Positions 17,506 to 26,696 of a DNA stretch of 64,000 bases are shown here, in pieces. The position numbers and the translations under genes are program-made. Each line of letters starts with the position of its first letter. The stretch's first letter is position 1. The stretch comes from Dyella sp. S184 (lineage in GTDB: Bacteria; Pseudomonadota; Gammaproteobacteria; Xanthomonadales; Rhodanobacteraceae): contig NZ_LMUE01000005.1 in assembly GCF_009766065.1 (NCBI RefSeq), forward strand, positions 1-64,000. The letters run 5' to 3'. The notes beneath the pieces are model-generated. The model ran no database searches, was not told the DNA's origin, and worked only from the letters and a program-made list of their open reading frames with translations.

Positions 17506-18708
17506 TCAGCTGGCCTCGCCGCGATGAGCGTCATGCGTCACGAACGGACGCGCGGGATCGGGCAGGTCGAGCCAGTGCGCATGCCCCAGCGTATGCCGCA
17601 TGTCATCCACGCCGCTGCGCCAATGTTCCTGCATCGTCGCCGCGCTGAACTCGTAGTCCTTGTAGTTGCCTTCGTACGGCTTGTCGCGATAGATAAGGTG
17701 CACCACGTTGACCAGCGCGCCGTTGGCGCGCGCTTCGGCGCGGCGGAACGCCGGATCGCCACGGCGATCAGCCGGCACCAGCGCCATCAGGTCGTGCAGC
17801 AGGCGCTGCTGCTCCTGCGCGGTGCGCATGTATTCGGTGACGAGCCGTGTGCGGCTGGAGAACTGGATCTCCTTGCTGCGCTCGGCGACTTGCAGCATGT
17901 CCTGCGGCAGCGCGCCGGCGGCGCTCCACAAATCGACCTGGAACACCAGCGTGTCGCGCTGCGGCTGCTCGGTCAGCACACGGTACAGCGGCGTGTTGGA
18001 GACCATGCCTCCATCCCAGTAGAACTCGCCGTCGATCTCCACCGCGGGAAAGCCCGGCGGCAGCGCGCCGGAGGCCATGAAATGCTCGGGCCGCAGGCGC
18101 TGCTGCGCACTGTCGAAGTAGGCGAAGTTGCCCGTGCGCACGTTCACCGCGCCGACCGACACACGCAAGGTGCGCGGGTCGTTGATCCGGTCGAAATCGG
18201 CGAGATGCTCCAGCGTACCGCGCAGAGGCGCGGTGTCGTAGTAGCTGGCGTTGGCCGGTCCGTCCGGAGCCTTCAGGTAGGACGGCGACAACCGCGGCGT
18301 GAAGAAGCCGGCCTGACCTTCGGTAAGTGCGCGCCAGGCAGCCCAGCCGCTCATCGCGCTCAGCGTGGATGCCGGCCAGCCATGCCCATCCGGCAACGCC
18401 GGCAGTCCCAGCGCCGGCAGCAGCGGTGGCTGGCAGATGGTCTGCCAGAACTCGCGCAGCCGCTCGACCCGCCGCTCCGGCGGATTGCCGGCAATGATCG
18501 CTGCGTTCAACGCACCGATCGAGATACCGGCCACCCAGTTCGGATGGCGACCGGCCTCGGCCATCGCTTCGTATACGCCGGCCTGGTAGGCACCGAGCGC
18601 ACCACCGCCCTGCAGGACCAAGGCGGTGGTGTGGTACTCCTGCGCCGGCCTGGCGGGAGCGGACTTGCCGCCACCGTTGGCGGGTGGGCTGGGTTTGCGA
18701 GAATTCAC
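17506..18708 (-). CDS. Patatin-like phospholipase with DUF3734-type C-terminus
   Basis: 400-residue Ser-Asp dyad lipid hydrolase. The oxyanion segment GGGALGAYQAG is followed by the nucleophile elbow GISIG and the catalytic Asp in the DGG motif (YWDGGMVSNTP), so all catalytic elements are present. The C-terminal ~180 residues match the DUF3734 extension found on patatins encoded beside acetoacetate and hydroxybutyrate enzymes. It lies 30 bases downstream of the acetoacetate decarboxylase gene and is probably its operon partner. A role in polyhydroxybutyrate or lipid turnover is an inference from context. Confidence 0.88.
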   Translation of the reverse strand: MNSRKPSPPANGGGKSAPARPAQEYHTTALVLQGGGALGAYQAGVYEAMAEAGRHPNWVAGISIGALNAAIIAGNPPERRVERLREFWQTICQPPLLPALGLPALPDGHGWPASTLSAMSGWAAWRALTEGQAGFFTPRLSPSYLKAPDGPANASYYDTAPLRGTLEHLADFDRINDPRTLRVSVGAVNVRTGNFAYFDSAQQRLRPEHFMASGALPPGFPAVEIDGEFYWDGGMVSNTPLYRVLTEQPQRDTLVFQVDLWSAAGALPQDMLQVAERSKEIQFSSRTRLVTEYMRTAQEQQRLLHDLMALVPADRRGDPAFRRAEARANGALVNVVHLIYRDKPYEGNYKDYEFSAATMQEHWRSGVDDMRHTLGHAHWLDLPDPARPFVTHDAHRGEAS

Positions 18709-18738
18709 GCGCTGGCTCCGTTCATTCGGCGAGGCGGC

Positions 18739-19479
18739 TCAATCAGCAAGGTAGTCATGCACGACTTCGCCCAGATCGAGGGTGAGGTCGGTGATGTAAT
18801 GGAGCGCCGACTCCACCTTCAGCACTGGCAGATCCGCCACCGGCGCCAAGGCATGCGGGTGTAACTCAAGCGAACCGGGTCCGCTCCATGCGCCCTTCAA
18901 CGTGACGTTAGTGGTGTAGTAACGGACCAGCTCGCAGATGCGCGGCGTGCCGTCCACGTGCGGAATGATCTTCAGCAGGAAACCCGGTGCCGCGAGTCCG
19001 GACAGCACCGCGGCATGGTCGGCCTCGCGATGCTTGAAACCCATCGTGGCCTTGGCGACCCGCACCTTGCCGTAGTCGAGGGTGCCGACCAGGGTGTCGA
19101 TCTCTGTCTCCAGTACCGGGCTGGCCAGCTTCTTGGGGAAACCCCAGAGTTCGCGGCCACCGGCGATCGGTGGATGGTCGTTCAAGTACATGGAATGCAC
19201 GTAACCGCCACGTTGTCCGCGAAAACTCACCGGGATCACCTGGCCCGACTCGGTGTAGTCACCGAAACCGGTAGAATCTGGCATCCGGATGAATTCGTAC
19301 TTGACCAACGGCTCGGTGATTTCCAGCGGTTCGGGTACCACCGCACGCAGCGCATCGATGTCGGTGCGGTAGGTGATTACCAGGAATTCACGGTTGATGA
19401 AGCGGTAGGGCCCGGGCGGAAACGCCGGGCTGGTCAGCGGCATGGCGAACGCATTCGCCTTCACGTCGGCAATCTTCAT
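18739..19479 (-). CDS. adc: Acetoacetate decarboxylase
   Basis: 246-residue ADC-family enzyme predicted to convert acetoacetate to acetone and CO2 through a Lys Schiff base. The motif [10 protein letters not shown] contains the catalytic lysine pair, and the EP/E segment near [17 protein letters not shown] is family-typical. The ATG at 19479 was chosen because the 21 residues upstream are non-homologous spacer. It is flanked by bdhA upstream and the patatin downstream. Some ADC-fold proteins act on other substrates, but this context supports acetoacetate. Confidence 0.9.
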   Translation of the reverse strand: MKIADVKANAFAMPLTSPAFPPGPYRFINREFLVITYRTDIDALRAVVPEPLEITEPLVKYEFIRMPDSTGFGDYTESGQVIPVSFRGQRGGYVHSMYLNDHPPIAGGRELWGFPKKLASPVLETEIDTLVGTLDYGKVRVAKATMGFKHREADHAAVLSGLAAPGFLLKIIPHVDGTPRICELVRYYTTNVTLKGAWSGPGSLELHPHALAPVADLPVLKVESALHYITDLTLDLGEVVHDYLAD

Positions 19480-19561
19480 GGGGACATGTCCTGGCACGGC
19501 ATGACAATGGAGACGGCGCGATCGCTGCGACCACGCCGCCACGAATCCAGCTGCAACGTCG

Positions 19562-20347
19562 TTACTGCATGTACCAGCCGTGGCTGACCACGAACGACTG
19601 GCCGGTCAGCGCGGCGCTCGGGAAGGTCGCCAGATACAGCGCGGTCTGCGCGATGTCCTCGACGGTGGTGAACACGCCGTCGACGGTGTCTTTCAGCATC
19701 ACGTTCTTGATGACGTCCGCTTCGCTGATGCCCAGCTCCTTGGCCTGCTCGGGAATCTGCTTCTCCACCAGCGGCGTGCGTACGAAACCCGGGCAGATCA
19801 CGTGCGAGCGCACATTGTGTGCCGCGCCTTCCTTCGCCAGCGTGCGCGCCAGGCCGAGCAAACCGTGCTTGGCGGTGACATAGGCCGACTTCAGCTTGGA
19901 TGCCTCGTGCGAATGCACCGAGCCCATGTAGATCACGATGCCGCCCTGGTCACCCTTGTACATGTGCTGCAGGGCGGCCTTGGTGGTGAGGAAACCACCA
20001 TCGAGATGGATCGCCAGCATCTTCTTCCAGTCGGCGAACGCGAACTGGTCGATCGGGTTGATGATCTGCACGCCGGCATTGGAGATCAGAATGTCCAGAC
20101 GGCCAAACGCGGCTACCACCTTCTCGGTACCCGCGTTGACCGCGGCCTCGTCGGTAACGTCCATCGCCACGCCGATCGCCTTGCCACCGGCCGCAATGAT
20201 CTCGGCCGCCGCCGCATCGGCGGCCTGCTGGTTGATGTCGGCAATGCCCACCGCCGCGCCGTTTTTTGCATACAGCTCGGCGATCGCCTTGCCGATACCA
20301 CTGGCCGCGCCAGTGATCAATGCCACCTTGCCATCAAGACTTGCCAT
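19562..20347 (-). CDS. bdhA: 3-hydroxybutyrate dehydrogenase
   Basis: 261-residue SDR that interconverts (R)-3-hydroxybutyrate and acetoacetate with NAD. It has [15 protein letters not shown], the catalytic Ser in MGSVHSHEA, and YVTAKHG (YxxxK). The segment [20 protein letters not shown] is characteristic of D-3-hydroxybutyrate dehydrogenases. First gene of the bdhA–adc–patatin run, so the product of one enzyme is the substrate of the next. Confidence 0.93.
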   Translation of the reverse strand: MASLDGKVALITGAASGIGKAIAELYAKNGAAVGIADINQQAADAAAAEIIAAGGKAIGVAMDVTDEAAVNAGTEKVVAAFGRLDILISNAGVQIINPIDQFAFADWKKMLAIHLDGGFLTTKAALQHMYKGDQGGIVIYMGSVHSHEASKLKSAYVTAKHGLLGLARTLAKEGAAHNVRSHVICPGFVRTPLVEKQIPEQAKELGISEADVIKNVMLKDTVDGVFTTVEDIAQTALYLATFPSAALTGQSFVVSHGWYMQ

Positions 20348-20434
20348 GAGTTGCTCCTTGATCGATGTGGGGGGATTTTTTGCAGCGCACCATTGAACCC
20401 CGACCGGGTCAGGAAGGGAAGATCGGCTTGCGGA

Positions 20435-22324
20435 TCAGTGTGTTTCTTCCGCCAGATAGGTGTAGGCGGTCAGCCCGCCGTCGAGCGTGTCATACAGCCG
20501 TTCGGCCTCGGCCCCGCTCAGCCCCGCACTGGCAATGCGCTCGCGATAACTCTGGCGCAGCACTTCGAGGTCGTAGCCAACGTAGTCGAGCATGAGATCC
20601 GTGGTGTCGCCACGGCGTTTGTGCGCGAACACATAACCATCGCCATCGACGCGGACGTTCACTGCGTCGGTGTCGCCAAACAGGTTGTGGATGTCGCCCA
20701 GAGTCTCCTGATAGGCGCCGACCATGAAGATGCCGAGCCGGTAGCTCTCGCCTTCCTTCAACGCATGCAGCGGCAGGCTCACGTCGACGCCATCGGCGTC
20801 AACGTAGTGGTCGATACGGCCATCCGAATCGCAGGTGAGGTCGACGATCACGCCGCGGCGGGTCGGCTCCTCGTCCAGCCGCGCGATCGGCGTGATCGGG
20901 AAGATCTGCTTGATCGCCCAGATGTCCGGCACCGACTCGAACACCGAGAAGTTGACGAAATACTTGTCGACCAGCTTCTCGTCCAGATCGTCCAGCGCCG
21001 GTCGGTGCGAGCGCTCAGCCGGCAGCAGGCGCGCACGCACGGCATTGGCGATCGCGTAATACATCTCGTCCAATCGCGCGCGATCGGCCAGCGCGAGTTG
21101 GCCCAGCGCGTAGAGCGTCTGGCCTTCCTGCAGGTGGTGCTGCGCTTCGTGGAACAACTCCAGCGCGGGGCGCCGATCCAGTTCCTCATGCGTCTCGCGC
21201 AACCGGCGCAATACGGCCGGCTCGTCTGCGCACGGTGGGGGAATCGCGCCGGCCGGCACTTCCTCCACCTCGGTCACGTTGACCACCATCACCGCGTGAT
21301 GCGCGGTCATCGCGCGACCGGCTTCGGTGAGGATATGCGGCGCCGGCAGACCCTCGGCTTCGACCGCCTCGGCCAGCGACTGCACGATGGTGGCGGCGTA
21401 CTGCTCGATCGAATAGTTGATCGAGTTGTGGCTGCGCGAACGGGTCCCTTCGTAGTCCACGCCAAGGCCGCCGCCGACGTCGACGATCTCCAGCGGCACG
21501 CCCATCCGTTTCAGTTCGACGAAATAGCGGGTGGCCTCGCGCATGCCGTTGGCGATGTCGCGCACGTTGGAGATCTGCGAACCCATGTGGAAATGCTGCA
21601 GCTTCAGCGTGTGCTTGAGGCCGGCCGCATCGAGCCGCTCGATCAGGGTCAGCACCTGGTGCGGTGACAGGCCGAACTTGCCCTTGTCGCCGCCGGTGTT
21701 CTGCCACTTGCCGGCGCCGATCGAGGCGAGCCGCACGCGCACGCCGAGCAGCGGTTCGATGCCAAGCGCCTTCGCCTCAGTGAATACATGATCCAGCTCG
21801 GACAGCTTCTCGATCACGATGTGCACGCGCAGGCCGAGCTTCAGCCCGATCAGTGCGAGGCGGATGTATTCACGATCCTTGTAGCCATTGCAGATCACGA
21901 TCGAGCCGGGCCGTGCCATCGCCAGCACCGCCATCAGTTCCGGCTTGGAACCCGCTTCCAGGCCAAAACCCTGGGTGCCCGCGGCGACCAGTTCGCCGGC
22001 CACGCCGCGTTGTTGATTGACCTTGATCGGGTAGATCGCGGTATAGCCGCCCGCGTAGTTCCACTCGCCGATGGCCTTGGCGAACGCACCCTGCAGCCGT
22101 GCGAGGCGGTCGGCCAGAATGTCCGGAAAACGCACCAGCAGCGGCAGCCGCAGACCTTCGGCGCGGGCCCGCTCGACAATGCCGGGCAGCGACAACGCCG
22201 GGCCGCTGGCGCCGCGCGGGCGCATCACGATCTCGCCGGCCGCGTTCACGTCCACATAGCCATCGCCCCAATGCGGCACGGCGTAGGTATGGCGGGCAGA
22301 GTCAGTATTCCAATGGTTCGACAT
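20435..22324 (-). CDS. speA: Biosynthetic arginine decarboxylase
   Basis: PLP-dependent enzyme converting arginine to agmatine, the first committed step to putrescine by this route. The 629-residue product is the usual length. The PLP lysine is in YPIKVNQQR, with a fold-III barrel (LEAGSKPEL, VDVGGGLGVDYEG) and a C-terminal beta domain. The ATG at 22324 is supported by AAAGGAG seven bases upstream; the longer frame reads through a 5' leader. It is divergent from speE, grouping two polyamine enzymes around one control region. Confidence 0.95.
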   Translation of the reverse strand: MSNHWNTDSARHTYAVPHWGDGYVDVNAAGEIVMRPRGASGPALSLPGIVERARAEGLRLPLLVRFPDILADRLARLQGAFAKAIGEWNYAGGYTAIYPIKVNQQRGVAGELVAAGTQGFGLEAGSKPELMAVLAMARPGSIVICNGYKDREYIRLALIGLKLGLRVHIVIEKLSELDHVFTEAKALGIEPLLGVRVRLASIGAGKWQNTGGDKGKFGLSPHQVLTLIERLDAAGLKHTLKLQHFHMGSQISNVRDIANGMREATRYFVELKRMGVPLEIVDVGGGLGVDYEGTRSRSHNSINYSIEQYAATIVQSLAEAVEAEGLPAPHILTEAGRAMTAHHAVMVVNVTEVEEVPAGAIPPPCADEPAVLRRLRETHEELDRRPALELFHEAQHHLQEGQTLYALGQLALADRARLDEMYYAIANAVRARLLPAERSHRPALDDLDEKLVDKYFVNFSVFESVPDIWAIKQIFPITPIARLDEEPTRRGVIVDLTCDSDGRIDHYVDADGVDVSLPLHALKEGESYRLGIFMVGAYQETLGDIHNLFGDTDAVNVRVDGDGYVFAHKRRGDTTDLMLDYVGYDLEVLRQSYRERIASAGLSGAEAERLYDTLDGGLTAYTYLAEETH

Positions 22325-22615
22325 CAGCGAAGCTCCTTTTACCAACGGATGATGTCGTCGCAGCGGCGAGCCTTGACGGTGTTGCTCGACGAGAGAGCAC
22401 GAAGCCCGAGCGACCGGAAGCCTCGCACGCCGCGGGGTCGATCGGGCTTGTCGGCCACCAGACGCGCTGCGCCGGCGATGCCAGGTCGCCATTGTAATGG
22501 TCCGCTGTGACAATTGGCGCATGCCGCCCCGTCCTCGTGCCGGGACGTTCACCGCCGTTATCGCTACAATTGGCGGTCTTTATCCTTCCATCCGGTTCGC
22601 CAGGAACACCCCGCC
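22325..22615. other. speA–speE divergent control region
   Basis: This 291-base gap carries no supported gene; open frames across it are extensions of the two flanking genes. TACAAT occurs on the plus strand at 22565–22570 and again, as its complement, near 22490. Either could be a -10 box for speE or speA, but neither has a convincing -35 partner at 17 bases. The speA side leaves a GC-rich leader of about 170 bases. I see no known riboswitch fold. Confidence 0.4.
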
Positions 22616-23470
22616 ATGTCGCAGCAGATCAGCTGGTTCACCGAAGCCCATCAAGCTTCCGGCTCCTCCATCGGTTTCCGCACCGAACAACTGCTGCATG
22701 CGGAGAAGACGCCGTTCCAGACCATCGAGATCTACAAGACCACCGACTGGGGCAACCTGATGGTGATCGACGGCTGCGTGATGCTGACCACCCGCGACAA
22801 CTTTTTCTATCACGAGATGATGACCCATCCGGCGCTGTTCACCCATGCGCGTGCCAAGCGTGTGGTGATCATCGGCGGCGGCGATTGCGGCACGCTGCGC
22901 GAGGTGCTCAAGCATGAGGAAGTGGAATCGGCGGTGCAGGTGGAGATCGACGAGCGCGTCACGCGGCTGGCCGAGGAATATTTCCCCGAGCTGTGCGACT
23001 CGAATCATGATCCGCGCGCCGAACTGCTGTTCATCGACGGCATCAAGTACATGGCTGAAGCGGAACCCGAGTCGCTGGATCTGATCATCGTCGATTCGAC
23101 CGACCCGGTCGGTCCGGCCGAGGGTCTGTTCAACGCTGCGTTCTACGCCAGCTGCCACAAGGCGCTACGCCATGGCGGCCTGCTGGTACAGCAGAGCGAA
23201 TCACCGCTGGCGCACCTGGACCTGATCAAGTCGATGCGCTCGGCGATGCGCACCACCGGTTTCGCCGCCGTGCGCACGCTGCCGTTCCCGCAGCCGTGCT
23301 ACCCCACCGGCTGGTGGAGCTGCACGATGGCACGCAAGGGCGGCGACCTGTCCGGCTTCCGCGAGCGCGGCGCGATCAGCAAGAATTTCCCTACCCGCTA
23401 CTACAACGCCGACATCCACAAGGGTGCGCTGGCGCAGCCGGAATTCATGCGCGAGGCGCTCGGCGAGTAA
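22616..23470 (+). CDS. speE: Polyamine aminopropyltransferase (spermidine synthase)
   Basis: Transfers an aminopropyl group from decarboxylated SAM to putrescine. The 284-residue product has the Rossmann SAM-binding motif IIGGGDCGTLREVLKH, the catalytic DSTDPVGPAEGLF segment with the conserved Asp, and the N-terminal beta domain with GNLMVIDGCVMLT. The ATG at 22616 gives the family N-terminus. It is divergent from speA. Confidence 0.95.
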   Translation: MSQQISWFTEAHQASGSSIGFRTEQLLHAEKTPFQTIEIYKTTDWGNLMVIDGCVMLTTRDNFFYHEMMTHPALFTHARAKRVVIIGGGDCGTLREVLKHEEVESAVQVEIDERVTRLAEEYFPELCDSNHDPRAELLFIDGIKYMAEAEPESLDLIIVDSTDPVGPAEGLFNAAFYASCHKALRHGGLLVQQSESPLAHLDLIKSMRSAMRTTGFAAVRTLPFPQPCYPTGWWSCTMARKGGDLSGFRERGAISKNFPTRYYNADIHKGALAQPEFMREALGE

Positions 23471-23506
23471 TCGCGGCTTCAGAGGCCGCGAACTGCACCG
23501 GCAAGC

Positions 23507-23701
23507 CTAGAACATCTTGCCGCGCACCTTCGGCAACAGCACCAGCAGCAAGGTGGCAAACGGACCGAACACCACGGAGAGCAGGAACCACAGCAAGCCG
23601 CTGCGGTTCTTGCCCTGTGCCAGCGCGGCGTTGATCAGCGCCAGCGTGCCCCAGCCGACAAACCAGGGTGCGCCATTGGCAAATGTCGAAAAATGATCCA
23701 C
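23507..23701 (-). CDS. Small membrane protein, unknown function
   Basis: A 64-residue protein with two predicted membrane helices (about 10–28 and 35–56) and a basic C-terminus (LPKVRGKMF). The GTG at 23701 has a GGGAG ribosome site seven bases upstream, which supports it over the longer frame starting at 23797. Between the helices is NRSGLLWFLLSVVFGPFATLLL, reminiscent of small Xanthomonadales antitermination-Q-like or PLDc_N-type membrane peptides, but I cannot assign a family. Convergent with speE. Confidence 0.65.
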   Translation of the reverse strand: MDHFSTFANGAPWFVGWGTLALINAALAQGKNRSGLLWFLLSVVFGPFATLLLVLLPKVRGKMF

Positions 23702-23861
23702 TACGCGTCTCCCGAACTGTGATCTTGGGGCGCAGGCTTGCGCCATAAACGCCCATCCTAGCAAGCCTTGCCGCGCCTGCCGGCCGCTGCCTGACATTGG
23801 ATCAGGCGCGCTTAATCTGCGGGCGCTATGCTGAACGCTTTAGATTGCGGACGGTAGCCCC

Positions 23862-24869
23862 ATGCGCGGACTGCGTTATCTCACCCTGACTTGCGCCTTG
23901 TCGCTCGTTGCTGCGCCGGCCTTTGCCGGCAAAACCCCTAGCCCCGCGCCGGACAGCGCGGCCAAGGTCCGCAACAAGGCGCAGCTGGCGTTCCAGCGCG
24001 ATCTGGTCAGCGTGCTGGCGCCGCGCGTCGATGCGCTGCCGCTGCTTGCCGCTGCCTTGCTGGCGCGGCCGCTGGTCAACCAGTCGCCTACCAACAGTTT
24101 CCATGCCCTGATCGGGCGCGCGGCGCAGGCCGAGGATGCGGACGCCGCAGTCAGCTGGCTGCGCCTGACCGATTGCGATGCCAAGGCCGACGCCTGCCCC
24201 AATCCCGCCGCGCTGGAGCAGCTGCAGACGCAGGCGCCGGACAACGCCGCGGTATGGCTGCTCAAGCTCGGTGAAGACACGCGCAACATGAAATCGGATG
24301 CCGCGCGCCAGGATCTGGCCAAGGCCGCCGCCGCCAAGCTGTACGACGATTACACCGGCACCAGTTTGAAGGCGCTGGCCAGTTCGATCGGCGTGCTGCC
24401 GCCGCCGGCCGACACTTTCGATCCGGCCCATGCGGCCGGTGCGGTCGGCATGCAGGCCATGCTGGTCTATGGCCTCGCCAGCGCCCAGCCGCAACCGGGC
24501 CTGCAAATCACCGCCAAGTTGTGCGAAAACGCCGGCAGTGACGCCTCGATCAAGGACGACTGCCTGAAGCTGGGCAAGATTCTCGAATGGGGCTCCAGCC
24601 CGTTGTCGCGCTCGCTCGGCCTGCACCTGCGTGAAGTGCTGGCGGACGATCCGGCACAGCAGGAGGATGCCAAACGCGCTCGTGCCAGCCTGGTCTGGCA
24701 AGTGCAAAGCTTCGACCGGCTGCTGGCCCGCGTAGCGGACGACAAGGCACTGGCGCAACACCTGCTGGCGCTGGCCCGCAATGGCGGCACCGAGATGAGC
24801 CTGGTGCTGGCGGCCCTGCGCGACGAGAGCATCCCGGCCGATCCGCCGGCCGATGCGAAACCGCAATAG
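23862..24869 (+). CDS. Exported hypothetical protein
   Basis: 335 residues with a clear signal peptide ending near AFAGK. The mature part is Ala/Leu/Asp-rich and helical, resembling TPR-like repeats (AAVWLLKLGED...AAAKLYDDYTG), with scattered cysteines in CDAKADACP and LCEN...DDCLKLG that could form disulphides. No family is recognised. It precedes the ParA-like gene with an approximately 75-base gap, so co-transcription is possible. Confidence 0.75.
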   Translation: MRGLRYLTLTCALSLVAAPAFAGKTPSPAPDSAAKVRNKAQLAFQRDLVSVLAPRVDALPLLAAALLARPLVNQSPTNSFHALIGRAAQAEDADAAVSWLRLTDCDAKADACPNPAALEQLQTQAPDNAAVWLLKLGEDTRNMKSDAARQDLAKAAAAKLYDDYTGTSLKALASSIGVLPPPADTFDPAHAAGAVGMQAMLVYGLASAQPQPGLQITAKLCENAGSDASIKDDCLKLGKILEWGSSPLSRSLGLHLREVLADDPAQQEDAKRARASLVWQVQSFDRLLARVADDKALAQHLLALARNGGTEMSLVLAALRDESIPADPPADAKPQ

Positions 24870-24945
24870 CGCTGCCGCAACGCCGCTTTGCGCAGCATCC
24901 GCAGCCGTGTAGGCTTGGGCCACCTTCCGCGACAAGGGTGAGTCG

Positions 24946-25578
24946 ATGCTTACGACGCTGGTGGCAAGCAGCAAGGGCGGATGCGGCAAGAGCACGCTGG
25001 TAACCCAGCTGGCCTCGCACTGGGCACAGGCAGGGCAGCACACCGCCATCATCGACGCCGACCGGCAGGGTTCCAGCTACCGCTGGGCTACCTTGCGGCC
25101 GGACAACGTCCCCGGCGTACTGGGATTCGAGGGCGGCCGCAAATCCCTGCAGAAACTGCCCCCGGATACCCAGCAACTGCTGATCGACACACCGGCCGGC
25201 TCCGGCGAGCGTGAGCTGGAACCGTACCTGGAACAGGCCCACGTGCTGCTGGTGCCAGTGCTGCCCTCATCGTTCGATCTGCATGCCACGCTCCACTTCA
25301 TCGAGGAGCTGCAGTCGATCAACCGGATCCGCCGCGGCAAGCTGCCGGTCGGACTGGTTGCCAACCGGCTCAAGCCGTGGACCCACGCCAGCCAGGACGC
25401 GATCGCCCAGCTCGCCGAGCAATCTCCATTCCCGATCGTCGCGCAGCTGCGCGACAGCCAGGCCTATGTGCTGCTCAGCGCACTGGGCAAGGGCATCTTC
25501 GACTACCAGTCCGAACAGGTACGCAACCACCAGCAGGACTGGAAGGCCCTGCTGCGCTGGATCAAGCGCCAGCATTGA
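24946..25578 (+). CDS. Orphan ParA-like ATPase
   Basis: 210-residue P-loop ATPase of the ParA/MinD superfamily. The deviant Walker A is KGGCGKST with the signature first lysine, the Walker A' region is IIDADRQGSS, and the Walker B is LLIDTPAG. There is no parB partner or parS-like repeat nearby, so it is not a chromosome- or plasmid-partition pair. Orphan ParA proteins usually position protein cargos such as chemosensory clusters or flagella. The cargo here is unknown, and the neighbours (an exported protein and sixA) do not reveal it. Confidence 0.85.
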   Translation: MLTTLVASSKGGCGKSTLVTQLASHWAQAGQHTAIIDADRQGSSYRWATLRPDNVPGVLGFEGGRKSLQKLPPDTQQLLIDTPAGSGERELEPYLEQAHVLLVPVLPSSFDLHATLHFIEELQSINRIRRGKLPVGLVANRLKPWTHASQDAIAQLAEQSPFPIVAQLRDSQAYVLLSALGKGIFDYQSEQVRNHQQDWKALLRWIKRQH

Positions 25579-25636
25579 AGCAACCGCACCTGTCGTGAAG
25601 CCACCTTCGCGCGTCCACCCCCACTGGAGTCTTCAC

Positions 25637-26110
25637 ATGCACGAACTGATCCTGCTGCGACATGCCGAAGCCGTGCCGATAGAAACCGCCGGCGATGACC
25701 AGCAACGCCCGTTGAGCCCGCGTGGCGAACAGGAGGCGCAGGCGGCAGGGCGCTGGCTGGCCGCGCATGGCGTCCGGCCCGACCGTGTACTCTGCTCGCC
25801 GACCCGGCGCACCGACGAAACCGCCCGACTGGCGCTGGCCGCGATGACGGGCGCGCCGCCGCCGCAGGCCGCCGCGGAAATCTACGATGCTTCCCCCGGC
25901 GAACTGCTGGCCCTGCTTGACCAGCATGCCGAGACCGGCACGCTGATGCTGGTCGGCCACAATCCCGGCATCGAGCGACTGGTCGCTCTGCTGGTCGAGG
26001 GCCGCTCCGACGAGTTCCGCGGCATGCCACCCGGCGCGCTCGCCGTGCTGCATCTGGATGGCGCGCTGGAACCGGGCAATGCCCGGCTGGATGCGTTCTG
26101 GTCGCCGTGA
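25637..26110 (+). CDS. sixA: Phosphohistidine phosphatase SixA-like
   Basis: 157-residue histidine-phosphatase-superfamily protein with the catalytic RHAEA (RHG-equivalent), the SPTRRTDETA segment and GHNPG with the second catalytic histidine. This is the short form typical of SixA, which dephosphorylates His-containing phosphotransfer domains. The ATG at 25637 has a GGAG nine bases upstream. The stop overlaps the GTG start of the YceI gene. Confidence 0.88.
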   Translation: MHELILLRHAEAVPIETAGDDQQRPLSPRGEQEAQAAGRWLAAHGVRPDRVLCSPTRRTDETARLALAAMTGAPPPQAAAEIYDASPGELLALLDQHAETGTLMLVGHNPGIERLVALLVEGRSDEFRGMPPGALAVLHLDGALEPGNARLDAFWSP

Positions 26111-26673
26111 GGTCGCTGTTCACCGCATGTCTGCTGGCCGGCCTGGCGCTCACCGCGCCGGCGGCACAACCCACCGAATACCACATCGCCGCCTACCGTT
26201 CGCACGCGGATTTCGCCGTGCGCCTGCTGTGGGTGCATACGATCAACGGACGCTTCACCCAGATCGCCGGTCAGCTGCAGGTTGATCCGCGCGGCCTGGC
26301 GACGGTCGACGCGCGCATCACCGTGGACAGCCTCGTGATGGATTCCGCCCGCTTCCGCCGCTGGGTGCTGGCACGGGAATTCTTCGATGTCGCGCAATAT
26401 CCAACGGTCCACTTCGTATCCGATCCGATCGCGCTGACCAGATTGACCACCGGCGGCGTGCTGGACGGCCGGCTCAGCCTGCGCGGGGTGACCCAGCCGG
26501 TGCGTTTCGAGCTGATGCCCGCCGTCTGCAGCACGATCTCCATGACGGATTGCGTGATCGAGGCGCATGGCATCGTGTCGCGCAGCGCGTTCGGCATGAA
26601 CAGTCATTCCGCCGCCCTTTCCGACCAGGTGCAACTGGGCCTGTGGATCAGCTTCGACCCCACAACGGACTGA
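26107..26673 (+). CDS. YceI family periplasmic protein
   Basis: 188 residues: a signal peptide (cleavage near APAAQ) and a YceI lipocalin-like barrel that binds isoprenoid or other amphiphilic lipids in the family. It shows YHIAAYRSHADFAVRLLWVHTINGRF, then the typical VDSLVMDS and FFDVAQYPTVHFVS segments. The GTG at 26107 overlaps the sixA stop codon (translational coupling). Exact ligand unknown. Confidence 0.85.
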   Translation: MRSLFTACLLAGLALTAPAAQPTEYHIAAYRSHADFAVRLLWVHTINGRFTQIAGQLQVDPRGLATVDARITVDSLVMDSARFRRWVLAREFFDVAQYPTVHFVSDPIALTRLTTGGVLDGRLSLRGVTQPVRFELMPAVCSTISMTDCVIEAHGIVSRSAFGMNSHSAALSDQVQLGLWISFDPTTD

Positions 26674-26696
26674 GCCCATCCCCGTATCATGCGCGG

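Noticed and set aside
19580-21667. 695-codon plus-strand frame over bdhA and speA
   Set aside because: Shadow frame; both underlying minus-strand genes have full catalytic motifs.
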